From NCBI GenBank assembly GCA_029990175.1, contig JARKIP010000021.1, positions 16,125,501 through 16,189,500 on the forward strand: DNA of 64,000 bases. Direction: 5' to 3'. The position numbers and the translations under genes were made by a program. The DNA is from Petunia secreta (taxonomy: Eukaryota; Streptophyta; Magnoliopsida; Solanales; Solanaceae). Shown here one piece after another: positions 23,656 to 35,350 of the stretch. The first letter of the stretch is position 1. Each line of letters starts with the position of its first letter. The notes below the pieces were generated by a model, which was not told where the DNA came from, ran no database searches, and saw only the letters and a list, made by a program, of their open reading frames with translations.

Positions 23656-24092
23656 AGTCATTTTGGATGCTCTAACTGAGTTTCGTTCACCATTTCATGA
23701 TTTATTGAGAAATAACCAAATTACTTTTCTGTACACTTATAGTTTCTTGGCATTAAAAAAAATACTCAAGGCTAACCACATAACAAATACCTGTAACATG
23801 AACTAAACTCCAGTAAAAAAAATCTGGAGTTTTATTCAAAGTTTCAGTAAAAATTGGATTTTTATGTTCAAAGTCCCAGTAAAGTCTAGGTATAAAATAC
23901 TACTACTTTGAATTTTTCCAGATCTGGTTATTTCTCAGCGAATTTGTGGGCGGAGGCTACGTATCAATTAGCGCGTGCCAATCAGGCTCCCACGCGAAAT
24001 TTTTACTTTTGTTGCTCTTGGATCAGGCCCAGGGGCGGATCTTCCTCTTACTTTCCGGTTCACGGGAACTCATACTTCATCAACGAAATTAA
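23656..24092. other. AT-rich intergenic DNA
   Basis: No gene, RNA or clear transposon end was recognised. Short direct repetition of AAAGTTTCAGTAAAAATTGG-type sequence occurs around 23838-23890. Confidence 0.4.
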
Positions 24093-24359
24093 GGCCCTGT
24101 TCAGAATTTGAGAGTAGTATTGGAAATATTATTTCAAATTTTTGTTTGTTCATGGGATTTGTGCAAAATTTGAAAACCAAAATTTCAAAATTTCAAATTA
24201 TGGTTGAGAGTAATATTTGGAAAATTTGAAATTTTTTTTTCCACTCACGAAATTACAACTCTTTTTCAAGTGAAATGTATGTCCAAATACAACTTCAAGT
24301 TCCAAACACTATTTTTAAACTCAACTTCACATTTTCAAGTTTCAACCAAATATATGTCC
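24093..24359. mobile_element. Probable MITE, about 267 bp
   Basis: The left end GGCCCTGTTCAGAATTTGA and the reverse complement of the right end, GGACATATATTTGGTTGAAA, are weakly inverted. Subterminal AAATTTGAAA / TTTCAAATTT motifs are plentiful, a composition typical of hAT-like or Tourist-like MITEs in Solanaceae. No clean target duplication, so ends and family are uncertain. Confidence 0.45.
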
Positions 24360-25403
24360 GAGAGTCATATTTTATAAAATATTTCTAATATGATATTTGG
24401 GAACTCATATTATAAAAGTTTAAATGGTTCACTTGATCAAGCGGTAGTTCATTTACACATAGGAATATGGGTCAATCCTTATTTAAATGTCCTTAACATT
24501 TTTTTCCTTAATATCTCATCGTATAAAATGATAATTGACCTATATAAACAATAAATTATTTGACAAAGGCTGCTCGCCGACCACTTTTGGGATATTGTAA
24601 TTCTGTTGCTTACAGTGTTGAACTCATACTCTTGAAATCCTATATCCGCCTCTAATCAAGCCTAGATGACTTTACCGTGCCTAACTTGTCATAAAGCAAA
24701 GTGGTGTGTTGTAGTTCTGGGTAGTGTTTACATTTTATGGATTTTTACATTACGTACCCATGAAATCCGGAGTATTTATCTAACTTACTCAGTAAAATTA
24801 TATTATCCACGCGGTTCATCATATTTACCCGATCTACCCATTTTTACGATTTACATTTACACTGTATTATTTTTCCAAAGTATACCTTATAGTATTCCCA
24901 GTCTATCCTAAATATATACTGCATAAATTGTATTATACAAATTCAAATGAATAGGACGAGTAAATAATTTATGAGTGTTTCGAATAAATATGAAACTGAT
25001 GGTTAAGGACTGACAAAATTTCATAAAATGTCCTAGATTTTGTTCCCATTTGAGAAAAATGTAGTGTAAAGTTGAATTGCTCATAAGTTTGGACCAATTA
25101 GTAACACATTGCTCGTAACTTATGAACACTCCTAAAATGTCATTGTTTCGATAAAAATTTGAACACAATTTTGCAAATCCAACAAAATTTGGTTGTCTAT
25201 ATTTTTGGTGTACTTGAAAAAAAATTGAATATTAAAGAGCACAACGGAAAAAATATTCATTTATGTGATATTTATTACGAAAATTTACACCACATGACTA
25301 CCCAAATAGCTATATTACAAAAAATAACAATATTTTTACCATATTTACAATATATAATAATATTTTCTCATCTCTCATTTCCTCCTTCCCAAACATAAAT
25401 CCC
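24360..25403. other. AT-rich intergenic DNA
   Basis: No coding similarity, RNA gene or transposon ends recognised. Several short open stretches on both strands have the composition of random AT-rich sequence. Confidence 0.45.
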
Positions 25404-25662
25404 TAAGGGGTCGTTTGGTACAAGGGATTACTAAAGGTGGGTTATCCCATGAATTTGAGATAAATTTATCTTGTAATTGAAAGTGGGATTAAAACATATG
25501 ATAACTTATCCCACGTCCTATATGAGATAAGATAATTCCACAATTGTGGGATAACTCTTATCCCAATTTATCTAATACCCATAACCAAACATAGCATAAA
25601 TTTAATCCCATTTTTTATCCCGGGATTATAATCCTTTATCCCTCCCATCAAACGACCTCTAA
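25404..25662. mobile_element. Tourist-like MITE, 253 bp, with TAA target duplication
   Basis: The element at 25407-25659 is flanked by TAA at 25404-25406 and 25660-25662. The left end GGGGTCGTTTGGTACAAGGG matches the reverse complement of the right end, GAGGTCGTTTGATGGGAGGG. GGGATTA/TAATCCC and TTATCCCA motifs run throughout and can fold back. Typical size and target duplication for a Tourist (PIF/Harbinger-derived) MITE. Confidence 0.88.
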
Positions 25663-26762
25663 CTCCTTTCTTTCTCTCTTCTCTTCCCTCCTCCACCCAC
25701 CAGCTGCCCCCTGCCGGCAACTCCTTGTTGTCGTCGTCCTCGTCCCCCGTTGTTGCTGTGGTGCTGCGGCTGCTGCAATGCAGCGGCGGGAAGCCCCAAT
25801 TTTGTATTTTCCGATGTGTTTTTCCGGTAGGTTTCAGATCTGGTTCCTTTTTCTTTTCTTGTTTTCTTTTTTCCTTTTTTGTATGTATATATCTGTATTT
25901 TTTGTATAAAATACGTATTTTTTAATATATTTTTTGTATATAAATATACATCTCTACTTTTTATATGTGTATTATTAGTGTATATATGTGTATGTAGTTG
26001 TATGTTTATGTACGTGTATGCATGAAGTGATAAAATAATTTGTATGTTTTTTATGTATATATTTGTATGTTTGTGTATTTTTTTGTTTGTTGTGTATGTT
26101 TGAATCTATGTAAATTCAAAACAGTATTTTATTAAGTTTCATATGTATATATGTGTATTTTTTGTATGTTTCGCTTTGTAAAAAAAAAAAAATCCGGCGA
26201 TCTGCCGCCTCCGGTCGTTGGCTGACCGGCGGCGACCGGCTACCAGCCACTCGGCGCCGCTACTGTGATTGAAATAGTAGTGAGGTAGATAGAAAACCCT
26301 AATTTGTATGGTGTAAATGTATTTTGTATATGCTATGTAAAAAAAATTATTGTTATTTTTTGTAAAATGGTATAGTATTGTTATGTTTTGTAAATATGAC
26401 ATTAGGTTTGTATATTTTAATTCTCCCTATTTACTAGTTGTACACTTACATAAATTTAACTTAGAAAAAATTACATGACATAGACATTTATAAGAAACCT
26501 AAACACAAATTAAACATATTATTCCTTTATTACGATTTCTAGACATTTATCCTTAGGTATTCCACTTTTAATAGCCATTTATTTAATGAAATACTTACCC
26601 CATTATATTCCTATTTTTAGAGAAATGATGGGTCATGATAGATAAGAATATCTCTCCTCATTAATTCGGATGTTTACTAACACAATTTCTAGTCATTTTT
26701 TAATTTTAATTTTTGTATTATTTTGGTTCTTAGTAGAATATAACGACTTTAATTATTATTAT
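25663..26762. other. Spacer with two GC-rich islands in AT-rich, TGTAT-rich DNA
   Basis: Short GC-rich islands (about 25690-25800 and 26190-26270) flank a region of TGTATATATGTGTAT-like low-complexity sequence. The islands have codon-like composition but no recognisable domain. They may be fragments of a captured gene or of a decayed transposon. Confidence 0.4.
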
Positions 26763-29700
26763 TGTTGACACCCAATTTTGTCCTGAAAATTTCAGTTAAA
26801 GTATAATTATTTTAAAATTGAAATCAATATTGAAAAGTTAAAAGTAATTGATGATTTTGAAAGAAAAGGACAAAATTGCAAAAGATAGCCTAATTTCTAT
26901 CACACCTTTGCAAATCCCTTATAAACTAAATAAAAAACCTCAACCCCATATCAGAGAACCCCTTACCCAATTCCCAAACCCAATCCACAATTCAACCCTT
27001 TTCCATTTCCAACCCGCGAAGAATCGAACTGAATTTGAAATCCCTGGTCCCCATCTCCAGCTCATCCTTGTTCGTACTAGCCATTTTGGTACCGTTAGGG
27101 GGCGATTTTGTCATTTCGTGAAGGATTCCATTCCATTCAAAAACCCTAACCGTTCATATATAAGGAGGTGGTAGCAGCTGCAGAGGGGGAGAGCAACAGT
27201 AAGGAGCGGAACAGAGGGGTTCAAAAATCTATTTGAGTTGTTAATAGGGGGAAAACCATATAGCCGTGGATATAGAGCAGAGAAAGTTGGAGAAAAACGG
27301 CATAGTATACAAATTCTTGTTTCAGTTTTAAATTCCTACACAGTGTTTTTGTTTCTATTTTTTTGGAATTTTATTTGTGTCATCGCTTCATCATCTCGGT
27401 TGCTCACTTCTTCTTATTCGAGTCGCCTCGTTCGAGTTGCATTCTTCGAATCAACGCCCTGTTCACTGCCTTAAAAAAGGTAAATCTTATCCCTCGTTTA
27501 ATTTCTTAACTTAGGCGTTATGTGATTAATTTGTGTTTATCACTTGTGTTAAAGTTCTGTTCCATTTGGTCATTATCATAAGTGTGATCTTTTTGCGTGC
27601 TCGGTCTCTTTGATGAATGACATGAAATGTTTAAGCTTAGTGTTCAGATCTTTGTTGTCTCTAAGGTATCTACACGATTGAGTGTTTTAAAACTTTTAAG
27701 TATCCTGCCTAATACATTCCATATATTTAACTTGTAAGTTCTTTAGTTAGAATAGCCAAATGTTCAGTTCTTTTCATCTCGTTATTATTTAAATATGTTG
27801 CTGAAGCGTTATCTTTAGGCATTCTGTTTTCTTGGAAGCTTAGAACAATGAGACCCTGTCTGGTGTGCTTTAAATTGTCTTGTGAGAAGTGAAGCCGTCA
27901 CTAGCCTTGCTTATTTTAAAGAGAGATTTTCTTATAAATATCCAAAGTATGTTAAAAAGTCTTAATCTTTTGTTCGTTCTAGGCTGCATATTTCAGTTTA
28001 GTATTTTGTTATAAGATTGGATCCATTAATTAGTTGGGTACTGCCTAAAAGATTTGGTCTTTAACCCTGAGATATGAATGGAGTTTTGGGATCTGCTGTA
28101 GCTTGAACGTCCTGAAGTTAGAAAATTGAGAGTATAAAGATGAGCTAGTCAGCTCAGTATATTTCTGTCTAAGATTTTGAATATAGCAGCTTTGAATCCC
28201 TCTTAAATTAGCTTTATTTCTGATGCTTGGTTTCTAATTAATTTCATTTCCCTATCCTTTCCTGAATTAGTGTCCAGTTGTTCCTCTAGGGAAGGCTGCA
28301 GGTTCTGGTTCCATTTATAGCTGATTGTTTTGCCTATTCAATTCTGAGAGTTTTCTAGGGTCTATCAAGTGTCTTCCCAAGATCCCTTTCAATTTTCTCT
28401 TGGCATTCATGCTAAAATGATCTGCTCTTCCAGGTTCATTCTAATGATCAGATTGTTTACTTTTGTTAAGTCTTGATTCTCTAGGTTCCTAATTTTTTTT
28501 AGTTGGTTCCCCTGATTCTGTTTAGCACTAGACTATTGCTTCATGCCTGAATGTTAAATATTTAGAAATGAGTTTGGTGATGTTGCAAAATTAAAAAAAT
28601 TAGTATAGTGTTTCGGCTAGCCTCATTCTTGAAATGTCTTAGTGTTAAAAAGAGTTCCATGATCTTAATAGTAAGTTAACTCGCCCAGTATCTTAAAAGG
28701 AAGGTGTTGGGATTCGAAAATGGTTGTTTTGTCTTCTTTTCTTAAAGATTTCTGAATTTGAATATGTTGAGAATAAACCAGTTTAAGATTGCCAGCTTCT
28801 AGAGCTGTTTATATGTGTGACTAAGTCTTGCATGCCTTGCTCAGTCTAGTTCTCTTGCTGTTTGAGGAAGAATCTGTTAAGAGGTGTGTGAGGTGTAGTC
28901 TGCAGCAATGCAGGGTCTATTCTTGGTATTTTGGAGGAGCTGCTGCTCCTGTATGCAGGTGTCCATGGGTGTAGAGGGGGAAGTTTGAGAGTGTGGGGGG
29001 GGGGGGGGGTCTGAATAGGAAGCAGGCTGTCCTGCACTGGAGTTGATGCAGCAGCAGTAGTGTGCAGGGGTTTCTAAGTGGCATTCAAGTTTTGTTGGTA
29101 AGAGTAGAGTGGGGCTATAGCAGGGAGTCATGAGAGTGTGAGTTGTGTTTGGAGTTGTTTTTTGTGTGTGTTTGAGGGAGCTCAGGTTCTGTTTTCAGGG
29201 AATTGGGTAGCAGAGAGTTATGAGAGTGTGAGTTGTGTGTGCAGGTCTCGGGGGATGTAGTCAGATGAGGTCCCGTATTGTGGATAGAAGGTTTTCTCAA
29301 CCTGGAACTCTCTAGTTGGTGTGCTGCCAAGTTCTCTTTCAGCTTTTGTTCAGGTTATTTCAACAAGGATGAGTTCTATTGTTTTGAATTGTAGTTTAGC
29401 CATTAGTTGGTATAAAAAGTGTGTTTAGTCTTGCCAGCTCTGTTTAGTTTCCTTTTCAGCTTCTTCATTGTTTCTTTTTATCTTAGAAGTTGTTCCAGTT
29501 TGAATAAAATAACTGTTCAAGATCAGCTTATGACTATTGGCTCTTTTTCCTATTCTAATAACATAGGAAGATGCGATATGATGTTTTAATTTATTTGAGT
29601 TCAAGATAAAGCAATGGAATCTTATTCATAAAGGCATTTAGAAGGATTCTCTTGGGCGGTCTTTTCCTTTAGTTCATAGTTAATAAAGTTCTGGCCATAG

Positions 29701-31046
29701 AACTAGAATAAATATGTTGATCTTTTGATTTGCTATGCGTAATGTGTTTACATACGCCTGTGTTTGCGAGAGAAGTTCTTTTTCTTCTTGACCCATGAAG
29801 TTATTATTGGTTCTGCATCATGCACTTGATATCAATTTTCCTTTATCATTTTGACTATTTGCTTTCATAAGAGTACTCCTATTAATTCATTTTCTTCTTT
29901 CGTTCTTTGGCTGCATATACATGGGAATGGAGTTTGGATAAAGCTCAATACTTTCTCAAAGTCCAAGAAAACTTGTTGCATCTTCTCAGTTCATGTCCAG
30001 TTTGCATCCACCAATCCTAAAGACATCAGGACAACTCCTTGCGAATGGCTACGACTAGGAGCAGTCTGTCATATGATGCTTATTTGACTCCTAGCCGCAT
30101 TCGGGTTTTACTTTTGAAACTCAATCTCTTTATTTAGTAGTTAGACATTAAATAGAATATATAAATTGTTTGTAGAATGTTTCATTTATTAATATACATA
30201 TTTGATTTGTTTATGTGATTATTTACTTTATGGCTATTACCTTTTAATTTTGGAGTTGCTATTTTATTTATTACAAATAGTGACCAATTATGCAAATGCG
30301 TGCAAATTTTCACAAATTTTCAAAAAAACCACGAATAATAATGACTATAAGAAATGACTTCTATCTTATTGATACGGAGTAGTTTCTTTAAAAAGTCAAA
30401 AGTTATAAAGAAGTTTTAATTAACTTCTAAATGTCCCGAAACAACTTTGCAAAAAGCGACTTGAAATCTAAGTTCCATCTTATGATGAGACACTCGGGTT
30501 TTAAAGTTGAAATTGAGCCAGTGCTATTTATGCGCTATTACATACGAGTTGGCAAAGAAATTAGGACGATCAAATCGCTCCTTTTTCAAAAGAAAATGCG
30601 CTTTTATTTTACTTTATTTTATTTTGAAAAAAAAATAGTTAAAGCTTTCAAATAAATTGCAAATCTTTTGAAAACTTACTAAATTTAATTAGTTGAATTA
30701 ATTAATAGTTCAATTAATTATTTTTAGAAAAAGCGCATAAATAGCACTTGCAAATATTTTGGAAACCTGTCGGATTAACCGTTGTTAACGGAATTTCGAA
30801 AATGCCTTAAAAACCTTATTTCGAAATTAACAAAACCTCTTACCTTTAGAATCTCTGAAAGAAAGACCGTCTTTTTATAAAAATGGAGTTTTGCACGCAT
30901 TTGTTTATCTGGTTCCCTGTTTTTCCTTAAATTGGGTGGCGACTCCAAAAACTCCAAAAGAGTTAGTCCATCTTGTCGATATTCCTGAAATTTAGCCTTT
31001 CGGGATTAATATTTTTTTGGGGGGGGGGGGGGGGGGGGGTTCAACA
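26763..31046 (+). repeat. 5' LTR of the Ogre/Tat-like element, 4.28 kb
   Basis: It starts TGTTGACACC and ends TTCAACA. A TATA box (TATATAAG, 27157-27164) sits about 400 bp in, so U3 is short and R-U5 very long. A 108-codon open stretch at 26848-27174 is kept in both LTRs, but it spans the promoter and is probably not a protein. A partial duplication around AGTTATGAGAGTGTGAGTTG occurs at 29122 and 29215. G-tracts lie at about 28997-29010 and 31019-31039. The segment 27292-30763 is absent from the 3' LTR. Confidence 0.9.
27157..27164 (+). promoter_or_regulatory. LTR TATA box
   Basis: TATATAAG followed by GAGGTGGTAGCAGC; the same sequence is at 38145-38152 in the 3' LTR. It marks the probable U3/R boundary region of the element's own promoter. 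Confidence 0.7.
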
Positions 31047-31067
31047 GCATGGCGACTCCGCTGGGGA
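31047..31067 (+). promoter_or_regulatory. Primer-binding site of the Ogre/Tat-like element
   Basis: TGGCGACTCCGCTGGGGA begins three bases after the 5' LTR end (TTCAACA|GCA). Its position and TGG start fit a tRNA-complementary primer site. An arginine tRNA is the primer I associate with this lineage, but I have not verified the pairing. Confidence 0.65.
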
Positions 31068-32801
31068 GTAATAAAGGTTTTGACCATAAAGGTTTCCAAT
31101 TGTTTGCAACTAGCATGCTTAATTTATTTGCTTTATTATATCTGTTTGTTTGGTTTGCCTTATAAAGCATGTATTATGTTTATTTGTGCATAGTCTGCAT
31201 TCCGTTCATATTTCCTCCCTCATGGAGCCTGTCAATTCTCTTTCATCTCCTCGATTTCATCACGGGGGGTCCCGCATGACGGGCAATAATACAGGAAGGG
31301 CATTGTCCTTCTTAAGTCTTTGAATTTCTTTCGTGTCACCAAAGTTAGTTGGGATATGGTTTGCCTGGTTTTGTCATGGCCGGTTTTACTGGTTTATGGG
31401 GCCAGGTTTATCCCGCATAGGTCGAATCAGCCTCAACCGTTAACCCACTCTTAGACGGAGCTTTTAGGAGCATGCATGCATTTACACCTTAGTCTGGACC
31501 CGGTCCTTGGTACCGCCTCCATAGTTAGGAAACCGCCCTTACGTCAGCGGGTTCTTGAAACCTAATGACAATGCATATTATGTGTTGTATGATAACGAGA
31601 CCTCAGTCCTAGCCATGTTTTGAGCAAAATCAGATTTAGAATTTTGTCTCCCATTTTGTATTTTAGGCCAGAAAATGGAAGAATTTAGCAGAATCTATGT
31701 GGTCATAGCAGTCCACATAGAATTTGAGATCATAGACAGAATTGCAGCTTGGGGAAAGTTAGACAGATTTGATTGGTTTGTGTTTTGGAGATGGTATGGT
31801 GTAGTGAGATCTAAGAGGCGAAGCCCCTAGTGTCTTTGAAAGGATCAGTGGGGTCCTCTCGTGAATGGCTTTGCGTGTGTGCAGGCCTGTGTTGACTGTC
31901 CAGCTGCATTCATGATAATTGAAGTATGCTTGTCGCATACTAGGAGAGTGAAGCCCCTATGTCTATAAACGACCAATGGGGTCCCTCCTTGAAGACCAGT
32001 GCGGTCTTGGTTACCTAGGAAACTGAGAGGCTTGATCAAACCCGAGGACCAGTGAGGAGCCCTATGAACAAGGTCTGTGAGCCTTGCAAAACCTAGGAAG
32101 CTGAGAGGCTTGTCCAAAGCCAAGGACCAGTGAGGTTTTATTTGTAAAAGGTCAATTGGAACCTTTTATGATTTGCAGTCTGGTATTGTGAAGGCAGTTG
32201 GAAATCTCACCCCCTGGATGTTGTAAATAATTGGGAGTTGTGCTTGGAGGAGTGTGGATGTTTACAAAAGGTGTATGGGGATTGTTTCAGGTTTTAGGCA
32301 TTTGGGTTTAGAATTTTGTGCAAATGTTGTGAAGAGCATGAGCTGTGTTAGAATTTCGAGTTGATACCAACTTTTCGAAGGTAGTTGGGATAACGGAATT
32401 GCAGTGTCAAGGCGGAGAGATGATTGTTATCAATTATTGTTATTATTTGTTGCTTACTCTAAATCTGAATTGCTCAGAACTGGCGTGAACTATTTTTCGT
32501 TACCACTTATTTGCGCGATTAGGCTTACCTCTAGCACAAAGAGGTACCTTACAGGATAGGACACGCCCGCATTTTCATTTACGCTCAACTAATTGTGATT
32601 GCCACATGTCAAACTTGTTTAAAATGCAAAGCGCTACGTGACGCGCGCTACGTGATTGTGTGCAATTATGCCAATGATCTGGAAACTAACATAGTTACCT
32701 TTTGATTTTTTCCTTTTGTTTTGATTATTCCCCAAAAGAGAGAGTTTGATTCGTGTTGACTCCCGAATTGGTTAAGCGTCTAATCCAAAGTGAAGCAGAA
32801 A
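31068..32801 (+). other. Untranslated leader between primer site and gag
   Basis: About 1.7 kb without a credible ORF, typical of the long leaders of Ogre/Tat elements. It has near-repeats: GAAGCCCCTA with GACCAGTGAGG-type phrases recurs around 31820-32140 (AAACTGAGAGGCTTG, AAGCTGAGAGGCTTG). The 92-codon minus-strand open stretch there is an accident of this repetition. Confidence 0.6.
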
Positions 32802-34211
32802 ATGACTGATTTGACCGGTAATCAGACTGGTATCCCCGCATCTTCTAATGAGCAAGCAATTGTTGTTCCTGATGAACAAATTGCTAGAATGGCTAAGCAG
32901 ATTGAATGTATGCAAGCTGAACTAGAAAGAATGAAAGGGTCGAGCCACAGAAACGTGCCAGCCGTGCTATCAACTCTGAATCCCAATGTTGAAACTTCCA
33001 ATCCGGACACACCTTTAAATTCCAGTGTCATTCATATGCTTGCACCAATTAACAACATCTCGAATGCATTTATTAACCAGAACAACTTGCCTCACTATCA
33101 ATATTTACCTGCCAAAGATACTCCTCGTCCTCCACAATCCAAAGCACCCATTTCTGTGGCTGTTGCTCCTCAAAATGCCAATGATCCAAGACAAGGATAT
33201 CCCGAAGCCCAATACTATGAGCATGACCCCAATGGTAAGAACGTGGATTTCACTAACTATGTGCAACAAAGTGAAGTGCCCGTAACCGTGAAAAAATGGG
33301 GAAGGACAGTTGAGCAAGGGGATATAATCCAAACAATGAAAATCATGCAGCAATCCATTAAAGATTTGCAAGTGTCTAGAGGGCGTCAAAGTATCTCCTA
33401 TCGCAATCTTTATCTATACCCTGACGTTACTCTTCCTCCCGGGTTTAAAGTGCCAAAATTTGATATGTATGAAGGTCATAGTGACCCATTTGTTCATTTG
33501 ACCAAATATATCAACCGAATGAGGGTTGCGGGAGGTAAAGAGGAACTTCTGATGGCCTTCTTCAGTCATAGTCTGGAAGGTATTGCTGCTGAATGGTTTT
33601 CAAGACAGGATATAAGCAAGTGGAATGAGTTTGATGACATAGCCAATGATTTTACAAAGCAGTTTGAGTACAATGTCGAGGTGGCTCCTGACCTTAAAAC
33701 CTTGTCCAATATGAAGAAGAAACCAACAGAAACCTTTAGGGAATACGCACTGAGATGGCGAGAACAGGCTGGAAGGGTGCAACCACCAATGACTGAGAAA
33801 GACATGATGAAGTACTTCATCCGAGCTCAAAATGATTCTTATTACATGCACTTGCTCCCTATGATGGGTAAACCCTATTCTGAACTTCTTATGATGGGAG
33901 AAATGGTTGAAGAAGGGATTAAGACGGGGAGAATTGTAAGTTTTGCTACAGTGAAAGCAACTGCGCAAGCCATCCAGACTGGTTTGGGAAATTTAGAGGA
34001 AAAAGAGAAGGAAGTTGACATCATTACTACGAAGAACTCATTACCCCAGCCTACTCACCAAAGTAATCCACATCCAGGCTACAATGCTCAACCCGTTTAC
34101 TACCAGCAATCATTTGGCCACCAATCAGAAATTACCAATCCCCAAGTCCGCACTTTTCAAAATCGCCTAGCTGTACCAAAGCCATGCGCTAATCCTGTCA
34201 AGAAGACATAA
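32802..34211 (+). CDS. Gag of the Ogre/Tat-like element, N-terminal and capsid part
   Basis: The first ATG after the upstream stop is at 32802 (MTDLTGNQTG); the ORF runs 469 codons. An N-terminal coiled-coil-like segment (IARMAKQIECMQAELERM) comes first. A Pro/Asn-rich linker follows, then a retrotransposon capsid domain beginning PPGFKVPKFDMYEG with the family blocks FFSHSLEGIAAEWF, FTKQFEYN, METFRE-like TETFREYALRWREQA and MTEKDMMKYFIRAQ. Gag forms the particle that packages element RNA. The ORF ends early at TAA 34209-34211, because a small frameshift separates it from the remaining gag tail, which continues from about 34216 in another frame. The rest is uninterrupted, unlike the absent pol. 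Confidence 0.9.
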   Translation: MTDLTGNQTGIPASSNEQAIVVPDEQIARMAKQIECMQAELERMKGSSHRNVPAVLSTLNPNVETSNPDTPLNSSVIHMLAPINNISNAFINQNNLPHYQYLPAKDTPRPPQSKAPISVAVAPQNANDPRQGYPEAQYYEHDPNGKNVDFTNYVQQSEVPVTVKKWGRTVEQGDIIQTMKIMQQSIKDLQVSRGRQSISYRNLYLYPDVTLPPGFKVPKFDMYEGHSDPFVHLTKYINRMRVAGGKEELLMAFFSHSLEGIAAEWFSRQDISKWNEFDDIANDFTKQFEYNVEVAPDLKTLSNMKKKPTETFREYALRWREQAGRVQPPMTEKDMMKYFIRAQNDSYYMHLLPMMGKPYSELLMMGEMVEEGIKTGRIVSFATVKATAQAIQTGLGNLEEKEKEVDIITTKNSLPQPTHQSNPHPGYNAQPVYYQQSFGHQSEITNPQVRTFQNRLAVPKPCANPVKKT

Positions 34212-34215
34212 AACC

Positions 34216-34650
34216 TACACACCTTTAGCGGAACCTTACAGTCAGCTTTATGAAAGGCTAAGGGCAGCTGGAGTGATTCGCCCTATTGCTGATGCAACTC
34301 CTAATCCTCTTCCAAAATGGTTCGATGGAACTAAACATTGTACCTATCATTCAGGGGCTCCAGGGCATGACACTGAAAATTGCCACAGTCTAAAAAATGC
34401 AGTTGAAACTCTAATCCAAGAAGGTTCGATACAACTCATTGGGAATACACCTGCTGATAATAACCCTTTGGTAGATGATGAGTATGGCATACACTTGATA
34501 TCAGTTGATGAAGCTGAAAAGGGGACCATTGTGATCCCAAAGAGCCAAACAACAAAGAAGAGCTCTCGAACTTACAAAGTCGGGAGGACCAAAAGATTTC
34601 AACACAGAGGACAAATCAAGACAAACCCAAACTGGGGCAGATTTTATTGA
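34216..34650 (+). pseudogene. Gag C-terminal tail, frameshifted
   Basis: After the break, the frame TPLAEPYSQLYERLRAAG continues the gag and leads into VIRPIADATPNPLPKWF, then a zinc-finger-like HCTYHSGAPGHDTENCHSLK. This is the segment that precedes the protease in complete Ogre/Tat elements. It stays open to a stop at 34648-34650 after NPNWGRFY. No protease active-site motif follows. The coordinates give the matching frame; an internal ATG exists at 34273, but independent translation is unlikely. Confidence 0.8.
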
Positions 34651-34739
34651 AGAAATTTTGTTGCTAAAGAAGGTAAAGTAAATCCCTAGCCAATATCAAA
34701 TCAAGAACAATCAAAAGATACTACATTTGACAAGCGGCA

Positions 34740-35160
34740 AAATCAGTCTTTTCATTTCAATGTAATTTTTCATGTAATGCGAACTACGCGTAACCTGATT
34801 CCCAAGGCGGGATACGTAAACAACTCACATAGAGCTCGGTTACACTAGCATAGGAATCCCCTATTTCCTCTTTTATGTAATTTTGAACTACTTTTGGTCT
34901 GATTCCTGGAATGGCAACAGGATAAGTAAGCAATCCACATCGGACTCGATCAGATTTTGTAATGCTTAGGTCTTGTTTATCTTTGATGTTGTAATTCCGA
35001 ACTATGCATCTGGGCAGATGTATAGACATTCCAATTCGGATTCGGCTTCGCACTTAGATTGTCATATTCCCCAAAAGCTTTATGTAAGCAGAACTACGCA
35101 CAGTCTGATTCCCAAGGAGGGATACGTAGGCGCTCTCAAGGGCTCGACTCTATAATATTA
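34740..35160 (+). repeat. Diverged repeats around GAACTAC...GATACGTAGG
   Basis: Four units (about 34765, 34875, 34995, 35085) share the order TGTAA, GAACTAC, CTGATTCC, GGGATACGTA, CTCG. A fifth unit lies at 37550-37620 just before the 3' LTR. Such units are a known feature of the 3' untranslated part of Tat-lineage elements, so this region follows the former position of pol. Confidence 0.65.
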
Positions 35161-35185
35161 AAATTTTCAGTCTCCCCTAAGGCAA

Positions 35186-35350
35186 GCAACTGGGGCAATT
35201 TTTGCAAAGATAATTTGAAGATATGGAAGATAAAACTAGGGCAAATTTTGCAAAATAAGTTGAAAATTTGAAAGATAGTAACTGGGGCAGATTTTGCAAA
35301 GCAAGTTGAAGGCGTAAAGATCATAACTGGGGCAGATTTTGCAAAAGCCG
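35186..35350 (+). repeat. Tandem array, about 46-48 bp unit, 3.5 copies
   Basis: Each unit starts ACTGGGGCAGATTTTGCAAA (variants ACTGGGGCAATTTTTGCAAA and ACTAGGGCAAATTTTGCAAA), followed by ATAAGTTGAAAATTTGAAAGATA or a variant. Units differ at several positions, so the array is older than the LTR pair. Confidence 0.85.

Noticed and set aside
26848..27174. A 108-codon open stretch conserved in both LTRs (also 37836-38162)
   Set aside because: Conservation follows from LTR duplication at insertion; the stretch spans the TATA box and has no domain, so coding is not supported.
28846..29330. Pro/Thr/Ser-rich minus-strand open stretches
   Set aside because: They lie in the 5' LTR over G-rich low-complexity DNA and are absent from the 3' LTR.
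31845..32123. A 92-codon minus-strand open stretch with internal repetition
   Set aside because: Produced by near-repeats in the untranslated leader of the Ogre/Tat-like element; no start context or domain.
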